A DNA stretch of 64,000 bases from Pseudomonas lini (GTDB taxonomy: Bacteria > Pseudomonadota > Gammaproteobacteria > Pseudomonadales > Pseudomonadaceae). How positions within the stretch are numbered: the stretch's first letter is position 1; every line of letters starts with the position of its first letter. The stretch spans positions 124,001 through 188,000 of the forward strand of contig NZ_JAUSSR010000006.1 of the NCBI RefSeq assembly GCF_030812475.1, written 5' to 3'. The position numbers and the translations under genes are program-made. The notes beneath the pieces were generated by a model. That model did not search any database, was not told the origin of the DNA, and saw nothing but the letters and a program-made list of their open reading frames with translations. Shown here one piece after another: positions 17,756 through 27,606 of the stretch.

Positions 17756-17970
17756 AGCGGCTGGCGACGCCTCTAAACCGGGTGCTGTGAACTTTTTAGA
17801 ACTGTGTGTGGAATTTGTAGTCATCTGGTTGAGGGCATAGCACTTTATGTACTCTCGGCGGCTGGATGGGGCGTCGCGAGTTATAGGTAACGGCTATTAA
17901 TTCGATAGCCAGCTATTTTTCCAGGATGGTCTACCCTCTCATCAGACGTCTGAAAAAGGGGGGCTCTCCC

Positions 17971-19158
17971 ATGCTCGCGCAACTTCCGCCGGCCTTACAG
18001 AATCTGCAACTACCCTTACGTTTGCGACTCTGGGACGGCCATGAATTCAACCTGGGACCGACGCCCAGCGTCACGATTGTGGTAAAGGACCCACAAATGG
18101 TTACCCAGTTCACCCATCCCAGTCTCGACGCGCTCGGAGCGGCGTTTGTCGAAGGCAAGCTGGAGCTCGAAGGTTCCATCAGTGACGTGATCCGCGTCTG
18201 CGATGAATGGAGTCAGGCGTTGTTGGATGAGGACGAAAGCAATCAGCCGGTTCGTGCCGTTCATGACAAGGAAACCGATGCCAAGGCGATTTCCTACCAC
18301 TACGATCTTTCCAATGCGTTTTATCAGCTGTGGCTCGACAGTGACATGGCGTATTCCTGCGCCTATTTCGAGACCGGTAGCGAGACCCTTGAGCAAGCCC
18401 AGCAAGCCAAATTCCGTCATCTGTGTCGCAAGTTGCGCCTGCAGCCCGGCGAGTATCTGCTGGATGTCGGTTGCGGCTGGGGCGGGTTGGCGCGATATGC
18501 GGCCCGGGAATTCGGCGCGAAGGTATTCGGCATTACGCTCAGCAAAGAGCAGTTGGCCTTGGCCCGTGAGCGGGTGAGCGCCGAGGGCCTGGACGATCTG
18601 GTGGAATTGCAGCTGCTGGACTACCGCGATTTGCCCCAGGACGGCCGCTTCGACAAAGTGGTCAGCGTGGGTATGTTTGAGCATGTCGGTCACGCCAACT
18701 TGCCCCAGTACTGCAAAACCTTGTTCGGCGCGGTGAAGGAGGGCGGCCTGGTAATGAACCACGGGATCACCGCCAAGTACACCGATGGCCGTCCAGTGGG
18801 GCGCGGTGCCGGTGATTTCATTGGGAAGTACGTATTCCCCAACGGAGAGTTGCCGCACTTGTCGATGATTTCGGCCGAGATCAGCGAAGTGGGGCTGGAG
18901 ATTGTCGATGTCGAAAGTCTGCGCCTGCATTACGCGCGTACTCTCGATCATTGGAGCGAACGACTCGAAGACAATCTGGAGGCCGCGGGTAAATTGGTGC
19001 CTGAGCAGGCACTACGAATCTGGCGATTGTATCTGGCGGGATGCGCCTATGCCTTCGCCAGGGGCTGGATCAATTTGCACCAGATCCTGGCAGTGAAGGC
19101 CCATGCCGATGGCAGCCATGAACTGCCATGGACCCGTGACGACATCTACAACCCCTAG
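17971..19158 (+). CDS. cfaB: Cyclopropane-fatty-acyl-phospholipid synthase
   Basis: 395 residues from ATG 17971, preceded by AAAGGGGGG; an upstream in-frame ATG at 17926 is unlikely because [20 protein letters not shown] matches the start I recall for P. putida CfaB. It transfers the methylene group of S-adenosylmethionine to unsaturated acyl chains of membrane phospholipids. The SAM site [20 protein letters not shown] lies at about 160-180, and [11 protein letters not shown] and MNHGIT are conserved Cfa motifs. The 215-base upstream gap contains a small hairpin, GGCTAT...ATAGCC, at 17892-17910 with CTATTAA, which could be a sigma-S-type -10. It converges on cls, with overlapping stop codons. 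Confidence 0.95.
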   Translation: MLAQLPPALQNLQLPLRLRLWDGHEFNLGPTPSVTIVVKDPQMVTQFTHPSLDALGAAFVEGKLELEGSISDVIRVCDEWSQALLDEDESNQPVRAVHDKETDAKAISYHYDLSNAFYQLWLDSDMAYSCAYFETGSETLEQAQQAKFRHLCRKLRLQPGEYLLDVGCGWGGLARYAAREFGAKVFGITLSKEQLALARERVSAEGLDDLVELQLLDYRDLPQDGRFDKVVSVGMFEHVGHANLPQYCKTLFGAVKEGGLVMNHGITAKYTDGRPVGRGAGDFIGKYVFPNGELPHLSMISAEISEVGLEIVDVESLRLHYARTLDHWSERLEDNLEAAGKLVPEQALRIWRLYLAGCAYAFARGWINLHQILAVKAHADGSHELPWTRDDIYNP

Positions 19159-20594
19159 AGTATGGGTGAAATAAGCCGGGCGATCCGCATGCCGACCTGT
19201 TGCAGACGGCGGGTCTCCCGACTTTCTTCTTTGGCGATTTCGTGGGCCTGGGCAAAGTCATCGTCAAGCATGTGCCCCACGTCCAGGGCAAAAGCGCTGT
19301 CCACTGTCAGTAGCATCACTTCGAAATTCAGCCGGAAGGACCGGTTATCCATATTCGCACTGCCGACGGCGCTGATTTCGCTGTCGATCAACACCACTTT
19401 CTGATGCATGAAGCCAGGCTGGTAGCGGAACACCCGCACACCGGCACGCACCGCTTCGAAGGCATAAAGGCTGGAAGCGGCGTAGACGATCCGGTGATCA
19501 GGGCGCGATGGCAGCAGAATACGTACATCCACGCCACGCAGCACCGCCAGACGCAATGCGGCGAATACCGCCTCGTCAGGGATGAAATACGGACTGGTGA
19601 TCCAGACTCGTTCGGTGGCCGCATGGATGGCTTCGACGAAAAATAACGAACAGGTCTCGTAGGCATCAGCCGGGCCACTGGCGAGCAATTGGCAGAGCAC
19701 CCCGTCGTCAGGATAAACGTCGGGCAAAATCAGCGGTGGCAGGGAGCGGGCCGCCCAGAACCAGTCTTCAGCGAAGGATTCCTGCATGCAGGCTACGACG
19801 GGGCCCCGCACTTGCACATGGGTATCGCGCCACGGTGCCAGAGGTGGCTTTTCTCCCATGTATTCATCACCGACATTGTGCCCGCCGACGAAGCCCAGAA
19901 TTCCGTCTACGACCACGATCTTGCGATGGTTGCGGAAGTTGACCTGGAAACGGTTGAGCCAGCCACTGCGAGTGGCAAACGCCTTGACCTCGACCCCGGC
20001 ATCGCGCAACGGCTGCACGTAACTGTGGGGCAAGGAGTGGCTGCCAATTCGATCATAAAGTAGATAGACCTTCACGCCTTCAGCCGCTTTTTTAAGCAGC
20101 AAGCTGTGCAGACGTTGGCCAAGGCGGTCGTCGTGAATGATGAAAAACTGGATCAGCACTGCTTGCCGGGCGTGGCTGATAGCTTGAAAAATGGCATCGA
20201 AGGTGGCTTGGCCATTGATCAGCAAGCGCACCTCATTGTTGGCCAGGCATGGCATGCGCCCCAGTTTCGGCATCGCCCTGAGTGACGCGTAGGCGTTTGA
20301 AGCGCGCGCAGTCAGTGCCTCTTCGACCCAGGGTCGCCAGTTCATCTCGGCGATGGCTTTGCGCATTTCCTCGTTGGCCTGGCGCCGGGCCTTGATATAG
20401 CCATCGAAGGTGCTGCGGCCGAAGACCAGATACGGGATGAGCGTCAGGTAGGGAATGAACACCAATGACAGGGCCCAGGCGATCGAGCCTTGGGCGGTCC
20501 GAACGGTCAATACGGCATGGATCGCGGCGATCATGCCTAACGAGTGCAGAAGGGCGATCAGGTAACCGAAAATATGCGGTCCGAAATAATCCAT
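19155..20594 (-). CDS. cls: Cardiolipin synthase
   Basis: 479 residues from the ATG at 20594; an in-frame TTG at 20621 would add nine codons but 479 is the length expected in Pseudomonas. Two N-terminal transmembrane helices (about 8-60; [20 protein letters not shown]) precede two phospholipase-D domains with HxKxxxxD motifs, [16 protein letters not shown] (about 220) and [20 protein letters not shown] (about 400). The enzyme condenses two phosphatidylglycerols into cardiolipin at the inner membrane. It converges with cfaB: the CTAG at 19155-19158 serves as the stop of both genes, pairing two membrane-lipid modifying enzymes. Confidence 0.95.
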   Translation of the reverse strand: MDYFGPHIFGYLIALLHSLGMIAAIHAVLTVRTAQGSIAWALSLVFIPYLTLIPYLVFGRSTFDGYIKARRQANEEMRKAIAEMNWRPWVEEALTARASNAYASLRAMPKLGRMPCLANNEVRLLINGQATFDAIFQAISHARQAVLIQFFIIHDDRLGQRLHSLLLKKAAEGVKVYLLYDRIGSHSLPHSYVQPLRDAGVEVKAFATRSGWLNRFQVNFRNHRKIVVVDGILGFVGGHNVGDEYMGEKPPLAPWRDTHVQVRGPVVACMQESFAEDWFWAARSLPPLILPDVYPDDGVLCQLLASGPADAYETCSLFFVEAIHAATERVWITSPYFIPDEAVFAALRLAVLRGVDVRILLPSRPDHRIVYAASSLYAFEAVRAGVRVFRYQPGFMHQKVVLIDSEISAVGSANMDNRSFRLNFEVMLLTVDSAFALDVGHMLDDDFAQAHEIAKEESRETRRLQQVGMRIARLISPIL

Positions 20595-20725
20595 GGGGCA
20601 GCTTTGCTCCTGAAGATTCAATGTTTAACAGACCATGTTCCGTGCAGAATGTCGCTAATTAATTGGCCCATGAACCGAAGCCCGTGGCTGACGTCTAACG
20701 GCCACTACTGATCAGGAGTTACTCG

Positions 20726-21247
20726 ATGAACGTTCGTCTGCTGGGTTTGGCCGTGGTGTTTGGTTTGGCTCTTCCTGTGGCCGCTCAGGCGCAGATGCTG
20801 CAGCCGGGATTGTGGGAATTAACCTCGAGCAACATGAAAGTCGATGACCAGAACCTGCCCGATCTGCAATTGATCCTTGGGCAGATTCAGAGCCAGATGA
20901 CCCCTGAACAGCGCGCACAACTGGAGAAGCAAGGCATAACCATGGGTGGTAAAGGGATTCGGTCTTGCCTGACGCCTGAGCAGGTCAAGACAGACAATAT
21001 TCCGCTGACGGATCCGCAATCGGGCTGCAAACAGGAAATTACCGAACGTACGGGTAACCAGTGGAAATTCCGCTTCAGCTGCCCGAAGGCGCAAGGTGCG
21101 GGCGTTGCTACCTTCCTCAGTGATCGCGAGTTCACCACCAAGGTCAACGGCACTTTCAATGCTACCGGCATTCAGCAAAAGGGTAGTCTCGACACTCGCG
21201 CCGTGTGGTTGGGGCAGGATTGCGGAACGGTTAAACCCAGAGCTTAA
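20726..21247 (+). CDS. Exported DUF3617-domain protein
   Basis: 173 residues with a clear signal peptide (MNVRLLGLAVVFGLALPVAAQA, cleavage after AQA) and AGGAG before the ATG. The mature part begins with QMLQPGLWELTSSNMKV, the DUF3617 signature, and has four cysteines (in SCLTPEQ, SGCKQE, FSCPKA and QDCG) likely forming disulphides in the periplasm. No function is known for the family. It stands alone between cls and the zinc cluster. Confidence 0.8.
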   Translation: MNVRLLGLAVVFGLALPVAAQAQMLQPGLWELTSSNMKVDDQNLPDLQLILGQIQSQMTPEQRAQLEKQGITMGGKGIRSCLTPEQVKTDNIPLTDPQSGCKQEITERTGNQWKFRFSCPKAQGAGVATFLSDREFTTKVNGTFNATGIQQKGSLDTRAVWLGQDCGTVKPRA

Positions 21248-21251
21248 AAAC

Positions 21252-21276
21252 TTCGCTAGCAGGCTCGCTCCCACAG
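21252..21276 (-). repeat. Single REP element
   Basis: TTCGCTAGCAGGCTCGCTCC followed by CACAG, a slightly degenerate form of the GAGCGAGCCTGCTCGCGAA Pseudomonas REP, just after the DUF3617 gene. No inverted partner is nearby. Confidence 0.7.
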
Positions 21277-21312
21277 GGATCGTGTGGGTGGGCTCTGCTC
21301 GTGGTAACTCGC

Positions 21313-22218
21313 TCAGGCTCTCCCGAGGCCTGTTGATCTCAACCATTCACATACCGACTCGACCGCCATCCTGCCGAAATCTTCCCCTGTGTGGCTACGC
21401 ACACTGACAAACCCGCCCTGCTTTTCCTTCTCGCCGATCACCACCAGATACGGTACGTGCTGACTGTGTTCGCGAATCTTGTGGCGAACCTTCTCGTTAC
21501 GTAGATCTGCCCTGGCTCGCACGCCACTTCGGCGCAATGCCTCGGTCACCGACTGGGCATAATCCAGCTGACGATCATCCATGCTGACGACGATCACATG
21601 CGGCGGTGTACGCCAATGTTCCAGTTCCTGTTGGCAGGACCAACAAGTGCCGTAAATCCGTTGTGGCGAAGTACCGCTGATATGTTCCAAGGCGAACGCC
21701 TGCAACACTTTGGTGGCGGGAACATGCGGGCCCACCGTCACACATTCGAAATCCCCGAGCAGGTACGGTGATAGGCTTTCGACAGGTGTTGACTGCAATG
21801 AAGGATCTCGACGGCGGATCGGATGATTGGTTGCCGCCAATGTCTTCATGCGCGCTTCGATGCTGGCAAGGTCGACCAGAGTCAAGGGCCGCTCGTAGAC
21901 AAATTCATAGAAGAAGCCATCACCCAACGCCGATCCAGTCTGTAACTGCGCACTCGGGTAAAGCTGTTTGACCGCCATGGACAACATCAGCGCGCATGAG
22001 CGGCGCAGGATCTCCAGGCCATCGGGTTCCTGCGGTGTGACGATACTGATTCGGGCATCCGCCTCGATCATGAAGGCACAATCCACCAGCACACCGTTTA
22101 TTCGACCCGCCACAGCGGCTTTGGCCAACCCGACGCCAATGCTCGCGGCAACCTCGTACACGGACAGGGGTTGATCGTATTCACGCATTGAACCATCAGT
22201 CAAAGTGATCTGGATCAT
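21313..22218 (-). CDS. Threonyl-tRNA synthetase-like protein lacking the catalytic core
   Basis: 301 residues from ATG 22218; the frame stays open up to 22383, so a longer start (for example ATG 22290) is possible. The N-terminus is a TGS domain (MIQITLTDGSMREYDQPLSV). Next comes an editing-type N2 region (QLYPSAQLQTGSALGDGFFY; VGPHVPATKVLQAF; QRIYGTCW) where the usual HxxxH pair is replaced by RSCAL. The sequence then jumps directly to the anticodon-binding domain (VIVVSMDDRQLDYAQSVTEA; LRNEKVRHKIREHSQHVPYL). The class II catalytic domain with motifs 1-3 and the zinc ligands, about 300 residues, is absent, so it cannot charge tRNA. It lies downstream of folE2 in a Zur-type cluster. Role unknown. 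Confidence 0.8.
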   Translation of the reverse strand: MIQITLTDGSMREYDQPLSVYEVAASIGVGLAKAAVAGRINGVLVDCAFMIEADARISIVTPQEPDGLEILRRSCALMLSMAVKQLYPSAQLQTGSALGDGFFYEFVYERPLTLVDLASIEARMKTLAATNHPIRRRDPSLQSTPVESLSPYLLGDFECVTVGPHVPATKVLQAFALEHISGTSPQRIYGTCWSCQQELEHWRTPPHVIVVSMDDRQLDYAQSVTEALRRSGVRARADLRNEKVRHKIREHSQHVPYLVVIGEKEKQGGFVSVRSHTGEDFGRMAVESVCEWLRSTGLGRA

Positions 22219-22432
22219 GGTCAGTGTCTCGAAGGTTTCGATCACATGCGCTAGCGAATAAACGCTAGGGGCAAACCTCTTAGCTGTCATTAAGACCTTG
22301 GTCGTGCGGGCGATTTGCTTGTACAGCGGACGTGCAGTTTCGCTGATCACTGCGTTGCCAAAAAAGAATAGCGGTTTTATCAACGTAGGCAGATTTCGCG
22401 ATTAGCGGTAGATCAAAAAGGTTTTTTCCGGA

Positions 22433-23329
22433 TCATTCGGCCTGCCAGTTCCAACGGCTTTCGGCGACGGCATCATGGGCGTGCAGGCTTTCGGCGTGGA
22501 TGACCTGGATGTGAAACGCGTTAATCCCAGCCGAGCGTTTTAATGCCACATTCAAACGTCGGGCGGCATCTTCGCAGAACATCAGGTTCTGACCGTTGGC
22601 CAAAGCGAAGGCTTGTTCGTCGGCTCGTTTCACGGCGCTCTGGACGGCAGTGCCGAGCGCTGCTTCCACGTCGTTGATGGTCGCGATCAGTGGTAGCTCG
22701 TTCAAACGGTCATCTAGACGAAGGCGCAATTTGGCAACGCTACGCTGGCTATGGGGCGTCGCAACGATGCCTTTGGTAGAGCCAAGCCATGCCAAGACAT
22801 CAGCGTGTTGCAATGCCTTATTGGCAAAATCATCAACGAATTGCTGCTGGATCAATTGTCGGGACAAGGCCGCTGAGCATGGGCAGGTTGAAGAGTAGGG
22901 AACGTCGATTTTTAGTTCCACGTGGAACATCGCGTTTTTAAGTTGCGCATTGATGCTGATTGGATAGTTTTTCCAGCCCGACAATGGGCTGACTAAAGCC
23001 GATCTTTTCAGCAGCAAATCGGTGTGAATTCTCAGATAAGCGCTGGTGGACAGCCCCTCATGACTGTCCAGAAAGCGCTGCAAAACTTGCCGTAGCAACC
23101 CGGGTGTGAGGTTTTCCTGGTCGAGCATTTCCAGCGCCAGGTACAGCCGCGACATATGAATGCCACGCACCTCGCCATCATCCAGACTCACGCCAGCATC
23201 GGCCTTTGCGCCGAGGCGTTGGCCATCGAATGAAACAGGAAGAGCAATGTCACGCATGCCCACCCACTCCAGTGGCAGGGCTTGATGTAAGGCCTGCGCG
23301 GCAATATCCGGCAGAGTCAGCGCGTTCAT
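22433..23329 (-). CDS. folE2: GTP cyclohydrolase FolE2 (type IB, zinc-independent)
   Basis: 298 residues from ATG 23329; in-frame ATGs at 23341 and 23359 exist, but the outermost overlaps the Zur-like box. The enzyme makes 7,8-dihydroneopterin triphosphate for folate synthesis and replaces zinc-dependent FolE under zinc limitation. Family marks are LPLEWVGMRDIALPV near the N-terminus, the catalytic cysteine in YSSTCPCSAALSRQLI, and TPHSQRS. It is divergent from zigA across a Zur-like operator, which fits the known use of FolE2 in zinc starvation. Confidence 0.93.
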   Translation of the reverse strand: MNALTLPDIAAQALHQALPLEWVGMRDIALPVSFDGQRLGAKADAGVSLDDGEVRGIHMSRLYLALEMLDQENLTPGLLRQVLQRFLDSHEGLSTSAYLRIHTDLLLKRSALVSPLSGWKNYPISINAQLKNAMFHVELKIDVPYSSTCPCSAALSRQLIQQQFVDDFANKALQHADVLAWLGSTKGIVATPHSQRSVAKLRLRLDDRLNELPLIATINDVEAALGTAVQSAVKRADEQAFALANGQNLMFCEDAARRLNVALKRSAGINAFHIQVIHAESLHAHDAVAESRWNWQAE

Positions 23330-23356
23330 GAGCAGGTCCATCGTGGAAGTCGAACT

Positions 23357-23379
23357 CATATGTTATGTTATTACATTAA
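23357..23379. promoter_or_regulatory. Zur-like operator between folE2 and zigA
   Basis: The core ATGTTATGTTATTACATT matches the gamma-proteobacterial Zur consensus ATGTTATANTATAACATT at nearly every position (17 of 22 over the full 23 bases by hand alignment). It lies between the divergent folE2 and zigA genes, both known zinc-starvation genes. Zinc-bound Zur should repress both. Confidence 0.75.
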
Positions 23380-23440
23380 CTGCAGCCACGCCTTTTTCAA
23401 ACCCGACGATTTGATCGGGTATGCCCTGTGAGGAATTCTG

Positions 23441-24649
23441 ATGCCCAACCGCCTTCCCGTAACCGTCCTGTCCGGCTTTCTCGGCGCCGGCAAAAGTACA
23501 TTGCTTAACTACGTGTTACGTAACCGCGACAACCTGCGAGTCGCCGTGATCGTCAACGACATGAGCGAAATCAACATCGATGGCAGCGAGGTCCAGCGCG
23601 ACGTCAGCCTCAATCGCGCTGAAGAGAGGCTCGTAGAAATGAGCAATGGCTGCATTTGCTGCACGCTACGTGAGGACTTGCTGGAAGAAGTGAGCAAACT
23701 CGCCAAGGAGGGTCGGTTTGATTACTTGCTGATCGAATCGACCGGTATTTCCGAGCCCTTGCCGGTGGCGGAGACGTTCACGTTCCGCGACGAAGACGGA
23801 CAGAGCCTGGCTGACATCGCCCGGCTCGACACCATGGTCACGGTGGTTGATGGCATGAATTTCCTGCTCGACTTCCAGGCCGCCGACAGTCTCGCGTCCC
23901 GTGGCGAGACATTGGGCGATGAGGACGAACGCTCTATCACCGATCTGTTGATCGAACAGATCGAGTTCGCTGACGTGATCCTTATCAGCAAGATCGACCT
24001 GATCAGCAGTCACGAGCGTCAGGAGCTGATCGCAATTCTTGAGCGGCTCAATGCCCAGGCGGAAATCATCCCGATGGTGATGGGGGAAATCCCCTTGGAG
24101 AAGATTCTCGACACCGGTCGCTTCGACTTCGAAAAGGCCGCCCAGGCGCCTGGTTGGCTGCAGGAGCTGCGCGGCGAACACGTGCCGGAGACCCAAGAGT
24201 ACGGCATCGCCTCCAGCGTCTACCGAGCACGTAGGCCCTTTCATCCGCAGCGTTTCTTCAGCTTCATCGACCGGCAATGGGTGAACGGCAAACTGCTGCG
24301 CTCCAAGGGCTTCTTCTGGCTGGCCAGCAAACACATGGATGCCGGTAGCTGGTCCCAGGCCGGTGGGTTGATGCGCCACGGTTTCGCCGGACGCTGGTGG
24401 CGTTTCGTGCCGGAAACCCAGTGGCCGCAAGACGCAGAAAGCACAGCCGGGATCATGAAAAACTGGACAGCCGCCGTCGGCGATTGCCGGCAGGAACTGG
24501 TGTTTATCGGCCAGAACATCGACTTCGCACAACTCACCGCGGATCTCGACGACTGCTTGCTGAGCGATGATGAAATGGCGTTGGGTGCCGAGGGTTGGAG
24601 TCTGCTGGCCGATCCGTTCGGCCCTTGGCATGACGAGGAGGCTGCGTGA
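23441..24649 (+). CDS. zigA: COG0523 zinc-binding GTPase ZigA
   Basis: 402 residues; GAGGAAT lies eight bases before the ATG. The Walker A motif GFLGAGKST is at 12-20, the metal-binding CxCC (CICC) at 71-74, and the guanine motif is SKID in place of NKxD. The C-terminal CobW domain (about 270-395) holds [23 protein letters not shown]0523 proteins of this group are thought to deliver zinc to client enzymes during deficiency. The position opposite folE2 across a Zur-like box supports zinc-responsive control. Confidence 0.92.
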   Translation: MPNRLPVTVLSGFLGAGKSTLLNYVLRNRDNLRVAVIVNDMSEINIDGSEVQRDVSLNRAEERLVEMSNGCICCTLREDLLEEVSKLAKEGRFDYLLIESTGISEPLPVAETFTFRDEDGQSLADIARLDTMVTVVDGMNFLLDFQAADSLASRGETLGDEDERSITDLLIEQIEFADVILISKIDLISSHERQELIAILERLNAQAEIIPMVMGEIPLEKILDTGRFDFEKAAQAPGWLQELRGEHVPETQEYGIASSVYRARRPFHPQRFFSFIDRQWVNGKLLRSKGFFWLASKHMDAGSWSQAGGLMRHGFAGRWWRFVPETQWPQDAESTAGIMKNWTAAVGDCRQELVFIGQNIDFAQLTADLDDCLLSDDEMALGAEGWSLLADPFGPWHDEEAA

Positions 24650-24742
24650 TGTTGGCGCTGGCTACGGCCTCATCCATCGCTCACTACTGCCCCCGGCGGG
24701 AACGTCGCTTGATCCTCACCCTCGACTGGCTGAGTTAGCGGC

Positions 24743-25099
24743 TTATGGCTTGAGCCAGGTGCCCTGGCTCTGAGCTTCGCAAAACGGCTGCAAGTACGCC
24801 GCATCGGTGGCCACGCCGTAATAGTGAATGTCCTGGCGGTAAGGCATATTGGCGACTTGGGCGTTGCGGCAAACGCCAAAGGCACCGGTTGGGCATTGGT
24901 CGACGTACTGCACTTCGACTTTCTGCCCGGGCAGGTTTGGTTGACAGAATCCGTCAGCGAACAGTTTCTCCGGGATGGTGCGGTTCTGCTGGCAGACTCT
25001 GACGTCGAGTCGTTCAGTCGTACTATGTACCACACATGCTTGAGCCAACACTTCGCCTGAAACGAGTGCCAACAGCAACGACAATCCTATCAACCGCAT
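24743..25099 (-). CDS. Small exported cysteine-containing protein, unknown
   Basis: 118 residues from ATG 25099, with GAGGTGGC upstream. The signal peptide is MRLIGLSLLLALVSGEVLAQ, and the mature chain carries six cysteines (ACVV, RVCQQ, GFCQP, DQCPTG, GVCRN, PFCEA), suggesting three disulphides in the periplasm. It lies on the opposite strand between two COG0523 genes, only 27 bases from the start of the second, so its own promoter and that of the second GTPase must overlap coding DNA. I do not recognise the family. A much longer reading of this frame (to 25675) runs antisense to the GTPase and is not credible. Confidence 0.7.
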   Translation of the reverse strand: MRLIGLSLLLALVSGEVLAQACVVHSTTERLDVRVCQQNRTIPEKLFADGFCQPNLPGQKVEVQYVDQCPTGAFGVCRNAQVANMPYRQDIHYYGVATDAAYLQPFCEAQSQGTWLKP

Positions 25100-25126
25100 T
25101 CTTTGCCACCTCAGAAAATACCGACC

Positions 25127-26095
25127 ATGTTGCAGAACATCCCGACCCATGTCATCGCCGGCCCATTGGGCGCCGGCAAGACCAGCCTGATCAAGCACCT
25201 GCTGGCACAACGGCCGCCAAACGAGCGTTGGGCGGTGCTGATCAACGAATTTGGCCAGATCGGCCTCGATGCTGCTTTGCTGACCCGGGACATCGAAGGT
25301 ATAGCACTGGGTGAAGTGGCCGGGGGCTGTTTGTGTTGCGTCAATGGTGCGCCGTTTCAGATCGGGCTCGGGCGCTTGCTGCGCAAGGCGCGGCCGGATC
25401 GACTGTTTATCGAACCTTCCGGGTTGGGGCATCCGGCGCAATTGCTCAGGCAGTTGGGTGAGGCGCCCTGGCAAGGAGTGTTGGCCGTTCAGCCTTGTGT
25501 ACTGGTGCTGGATGCCCAGGCGCTTGCTGTCGGCAAGCCGCTGCCGGCGGCTCAACAGGAGGCGCTGAACAGCGCAGGGTTGTTGCTGTTGAACAAGTCC
25601 GAAGATCTCGACGCCGGTGATCGGCAGCGTATCGCCGCGCAACTGCCGGCACGTCGGTTGTACTGGACGCAGCAAGCCGTATTGCCGTTGGGTGAATTGC
25701 CGGGGCTTGAAACCCGGGCTGTAGCAGGGGTGGATAACTTCAGTGTGCCTAAGGGGCTGGCGCAGATGCCGGCGGTCTGGAGTGATCCTGCATTACCGAT
25801 TTGCCTGAGTCAGGAACAGGAGGGCGGTTGGAGCATTGGCTGGCGTTGGCACCCGAGTCAGGCATTCGAGGCAGCGCTTGTTGGTCGATGGCTGGAAAGC
25901 CTTGCCTGGCGGCGGGCGAAGCTGGTTATCCACAGTAACGAGGGTTGGGTTTCAGTGAATGCGCTGGATAACTCGGTGCTGCAATGGCGGCCCAGTGAGT
26001 GGCGTCGGGATTCGCGGATCGAGTTGATTTTCAGTGAGCCGCAGGATGTTGATTCGCTGCAAAGGGCTTTGGCGGAATGTCGTTTGAGATCTTGA
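25127..26095 (+). CDS. COG0523/CobW-family GTPase (second copy)
   Basis: 322 residues from ATG 25127; a TTG at 25103 is less likely. The Walker A motif GPLGAGKTS is at 12-20, the metal motif CLCC at 68-71 (GGCLCCVNGAPF), and NKSED serves as the guanine-specificity motif. The C-terminal domain is shorter than in ZigA and the protein belongs to a different COG0523 branch, similar to what I recall of PA5532 in the P. aeruginosa zinc cluster. It probably acts in zinc allocation. Only 27 bases separate it from the divergent small gene, so the promoter is not obvious. A TTATCCACA lies inside at 25926-25934. Confidence 0.87.
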   Translation: MLQNIPTHVIAGPLGAGKTSLIKHLLAQRPPNERWAVLINEFGQIGLDAALLTRDIEGIALGEVAGGCLCCVNGAPFQIGLGRLLRKARPDRLFIEPSGLGHPAQLLRQLGEAPWQGVLAVQPCVLVLDAQALAVGKPLPAAQQEALNSAGLLLLNKSEDLDAGDRQRIAAQLPARRLYWTQQAVLPLGELPGLETRAVAGVDNFSVPKGLAQMPAVWSDPALPICLSQEQEGGWSIGWRWHPSQAFEAALVGRWLESLAWRRAKLVIHSNEGWVSVNALDNSVLQWRPSEWRRDSRIELIFSEPQDVDSLQRALAECRLRS

Positions 26096-26153
26096 GATCA
26101 AAAGATCGCAGCCCGGGAATTTTTTCGGAATTCAGGAGCCCGCGCTGTTTGAT

Positions 26154-26567
26154 TTATGGGCGCCACTTGGTGTGTTCCTGCCGCCATTGGCTCAGCTCGA
26201 TGACCTCGGCACGCGGCTTCACGACATCGACCACCTCAGGCGTTTCGTCGAATGGCATGGGGTAGGGCGCCAGTTCGATCTGTGCGCTGTGGGCGCCAAA
26301 CTGGGTGATCGTCCCGTTGTGACGGGTTTCGCCGGTTACGGTGAATTCGAAGTTGTACACACGGGCCAGACGCCGCCGATCGTTGGCGTCTTTGATAAAG
26401 GCGATTTTTTTCAACGCCACGTTGCCGTCCAGCAACTCGATTCCGAGTTTGCTGCAATGCTGCATGACCCGCTCCAGCGCCTGCTCGCGCAAGCCATGAT
26501 TATGCCATAGCCACGCGCCGCCAGTGGCAAGCAGCATCAGCACGAAGATATTTCCGAGGGTCAGCAT
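26154..26567 (-). CDS. DUF3301-domain protein
   Basis: 137 residues with one N-terminal transmembrane helix ([20 protein letters not shown]) and a soluble part containing [20 protein letters not shown] and [20 protein letters not shown], the pattern of DUF3301 proteins in gamma-proteobacteria. It is probably anchored in the inner membrane; function unknown. It is divergent from pdxY. Confidence 0.8.
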   Translation of the reverse strand: MLTLGNIFVLMLLATGGAWLWHNHGLREQALERVMQHCSKLGIELLDGNVALKKIAFIKDANDRRRLARVYNFEFTVTGETRHNGTITQFGAHSAQIELAPYPMPFDETPEVVDVVKPRAEVIELSQWRQEHTKWRP

Positions 26568-26684
26568 TCAAGGGTGCTCCAACAAGATAGTGTCAGCTTA
26601 ACTGCGTCGCCGGCCTGTCGTACAGGCTGTGTTTCGTCGCATACTGCGCCGCTCGAATTTCAATCGTTTTACGGAACTCACCGC

Positions 26685-27557
26685 ATGAAACGTACGCCCC
26701 ATCTGCTCGCCATCCAGTCCCACGTGGTGTTCGGCCACGCTGGCAACAGCGCCGCTGTTTTCCCTATGCAGCGGGTCGGGGTGAATGTCTGGCCACTCAA
26801 TACCGTGCAGTTCTCCAACCACACCCAATATGGCCAGTGGACCGGCGACGTGCTGGCCCCGCATCAGATTCCCGAGTTGGTGGAAGGGATCGCAGCGATT
26901 GGTGAATTGGGCAACTGCGATGCGGTGTTGTCCGGTTATCTGGGCAGCGCGGCTCAGGGACGGGCCATTCTGACGGGGGTGGCGCGAATCAAATCGATGA
27001 ATCCCAAGGCGCTGTATCTGTGTGATCCGGTGATGGGGCATCCGGAGAAAGGGTGCAGCGTACCGGCGGAAGTGAGCGATTTCCTGTTGGAAGAAGCAGC
27101 CGCCGTGGCGGATTTCATGTGCCCGAACCAGTTGGAGCTGGACAGTTTTTCGGGGCGCAGGCCGCAGTCGCTGTTCGATTGCCTGGCCATGGCGCGAGCG
27201 CTGCTGGCGCGAGGACCGAAAGCGGTATTGGTCAAGCATCTGGCCTATCCGGGCAAGCCGGCGGACGTTTTTGAGATGCTGTTGGTGACGCATGAAGGCA
27301 GCTGGCACCTGCGTCGTCCCATGCTGGCGTTTCCCCGTCAGCCAGTGGGTGTTGGCGACCTTACCTCCGGTCTGTTTCTGGCGCGCGTCCTGTTGGGCGA
27401 CAGCCTGGTGGCGGCGTTTGAATTCGCTGCTTCGGCTGTGCATGAAGTGCTGCTGGAAACCCAGGCCTGCGCCAGTTACGAGCTGGAACTGGTGCGGGCC
27501 CAGGACCGCATTGCTCATCCGCGTGTGCGGTTCGAGGCGATGGCGATCAGTCTCTGA
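26685..27557 (+). CDS. pdxY: Pyridoxal kinase PdxY
   Basis: 290 residues from ATG 26685, the length expected. It phosphorylates pyridoxal to pyridoxal 5'-phosphate in the salvage pathway. Family marks are [20 protein letters not shown] at the N-terminus, [35 protein letters not shown] and the ribokinase-type active-site block [16 protein letters not shown] near residue 223. It is transcribed alone, convergent with an acyl-CoA thioesterase gene. Confidence 0.95.
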   Translation: MKRTPHLLAIQSHVVFGHAGNSAAVFPMQRVGVNVWPLNTVQFSNHTQYGQWTGDVLAPHQIPELVEGIAAIGELGNCDAVLSGYLGSAAQGRAILTGVARIKSMNPKALYLCDPVMGHPEKGCSVPAEVSDFLLEEAAAVADFMCPNQLELDSFSGRRPQSLFDCLAMARALLARGPKAVLVKHLAYPGKPADVFEMLLVTHEGSWHLRRPMLAFPRQPVGVGDLTSGLFLARVLLGDSLVAAFEFAASAVHEVLLETQACASYELELVRAQDRIAHPRVRFEAMAISL

Positions 27558-27606
27558 TTACGCGCCGCACCCATTCTAAAGAACACCATCAATCTGACTC
27601 TGCAGC

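Noticed and set aside
22219..22383. Longer N-terminus of the ThrRS-like protein
   Set aside because: TGS domains begin at the methionine at 22218; the extra 55 codons show no domain, although the start is not proven.
25127..25140. ATGTTGCAGAACAT as a second Zur box at the start of the second GTPase
   Set aside because: The half-sites resemble ATGTT/AACAT, but the spacing is three bases shorter than the Zur consensus and the sequence lies inside the coding region.
25100..25675. Extension of the small exported gene antisense into the second COG0523 GTPase
   Set aside because: The signal peptide starts at 25099 and the extension has no recognisable features.
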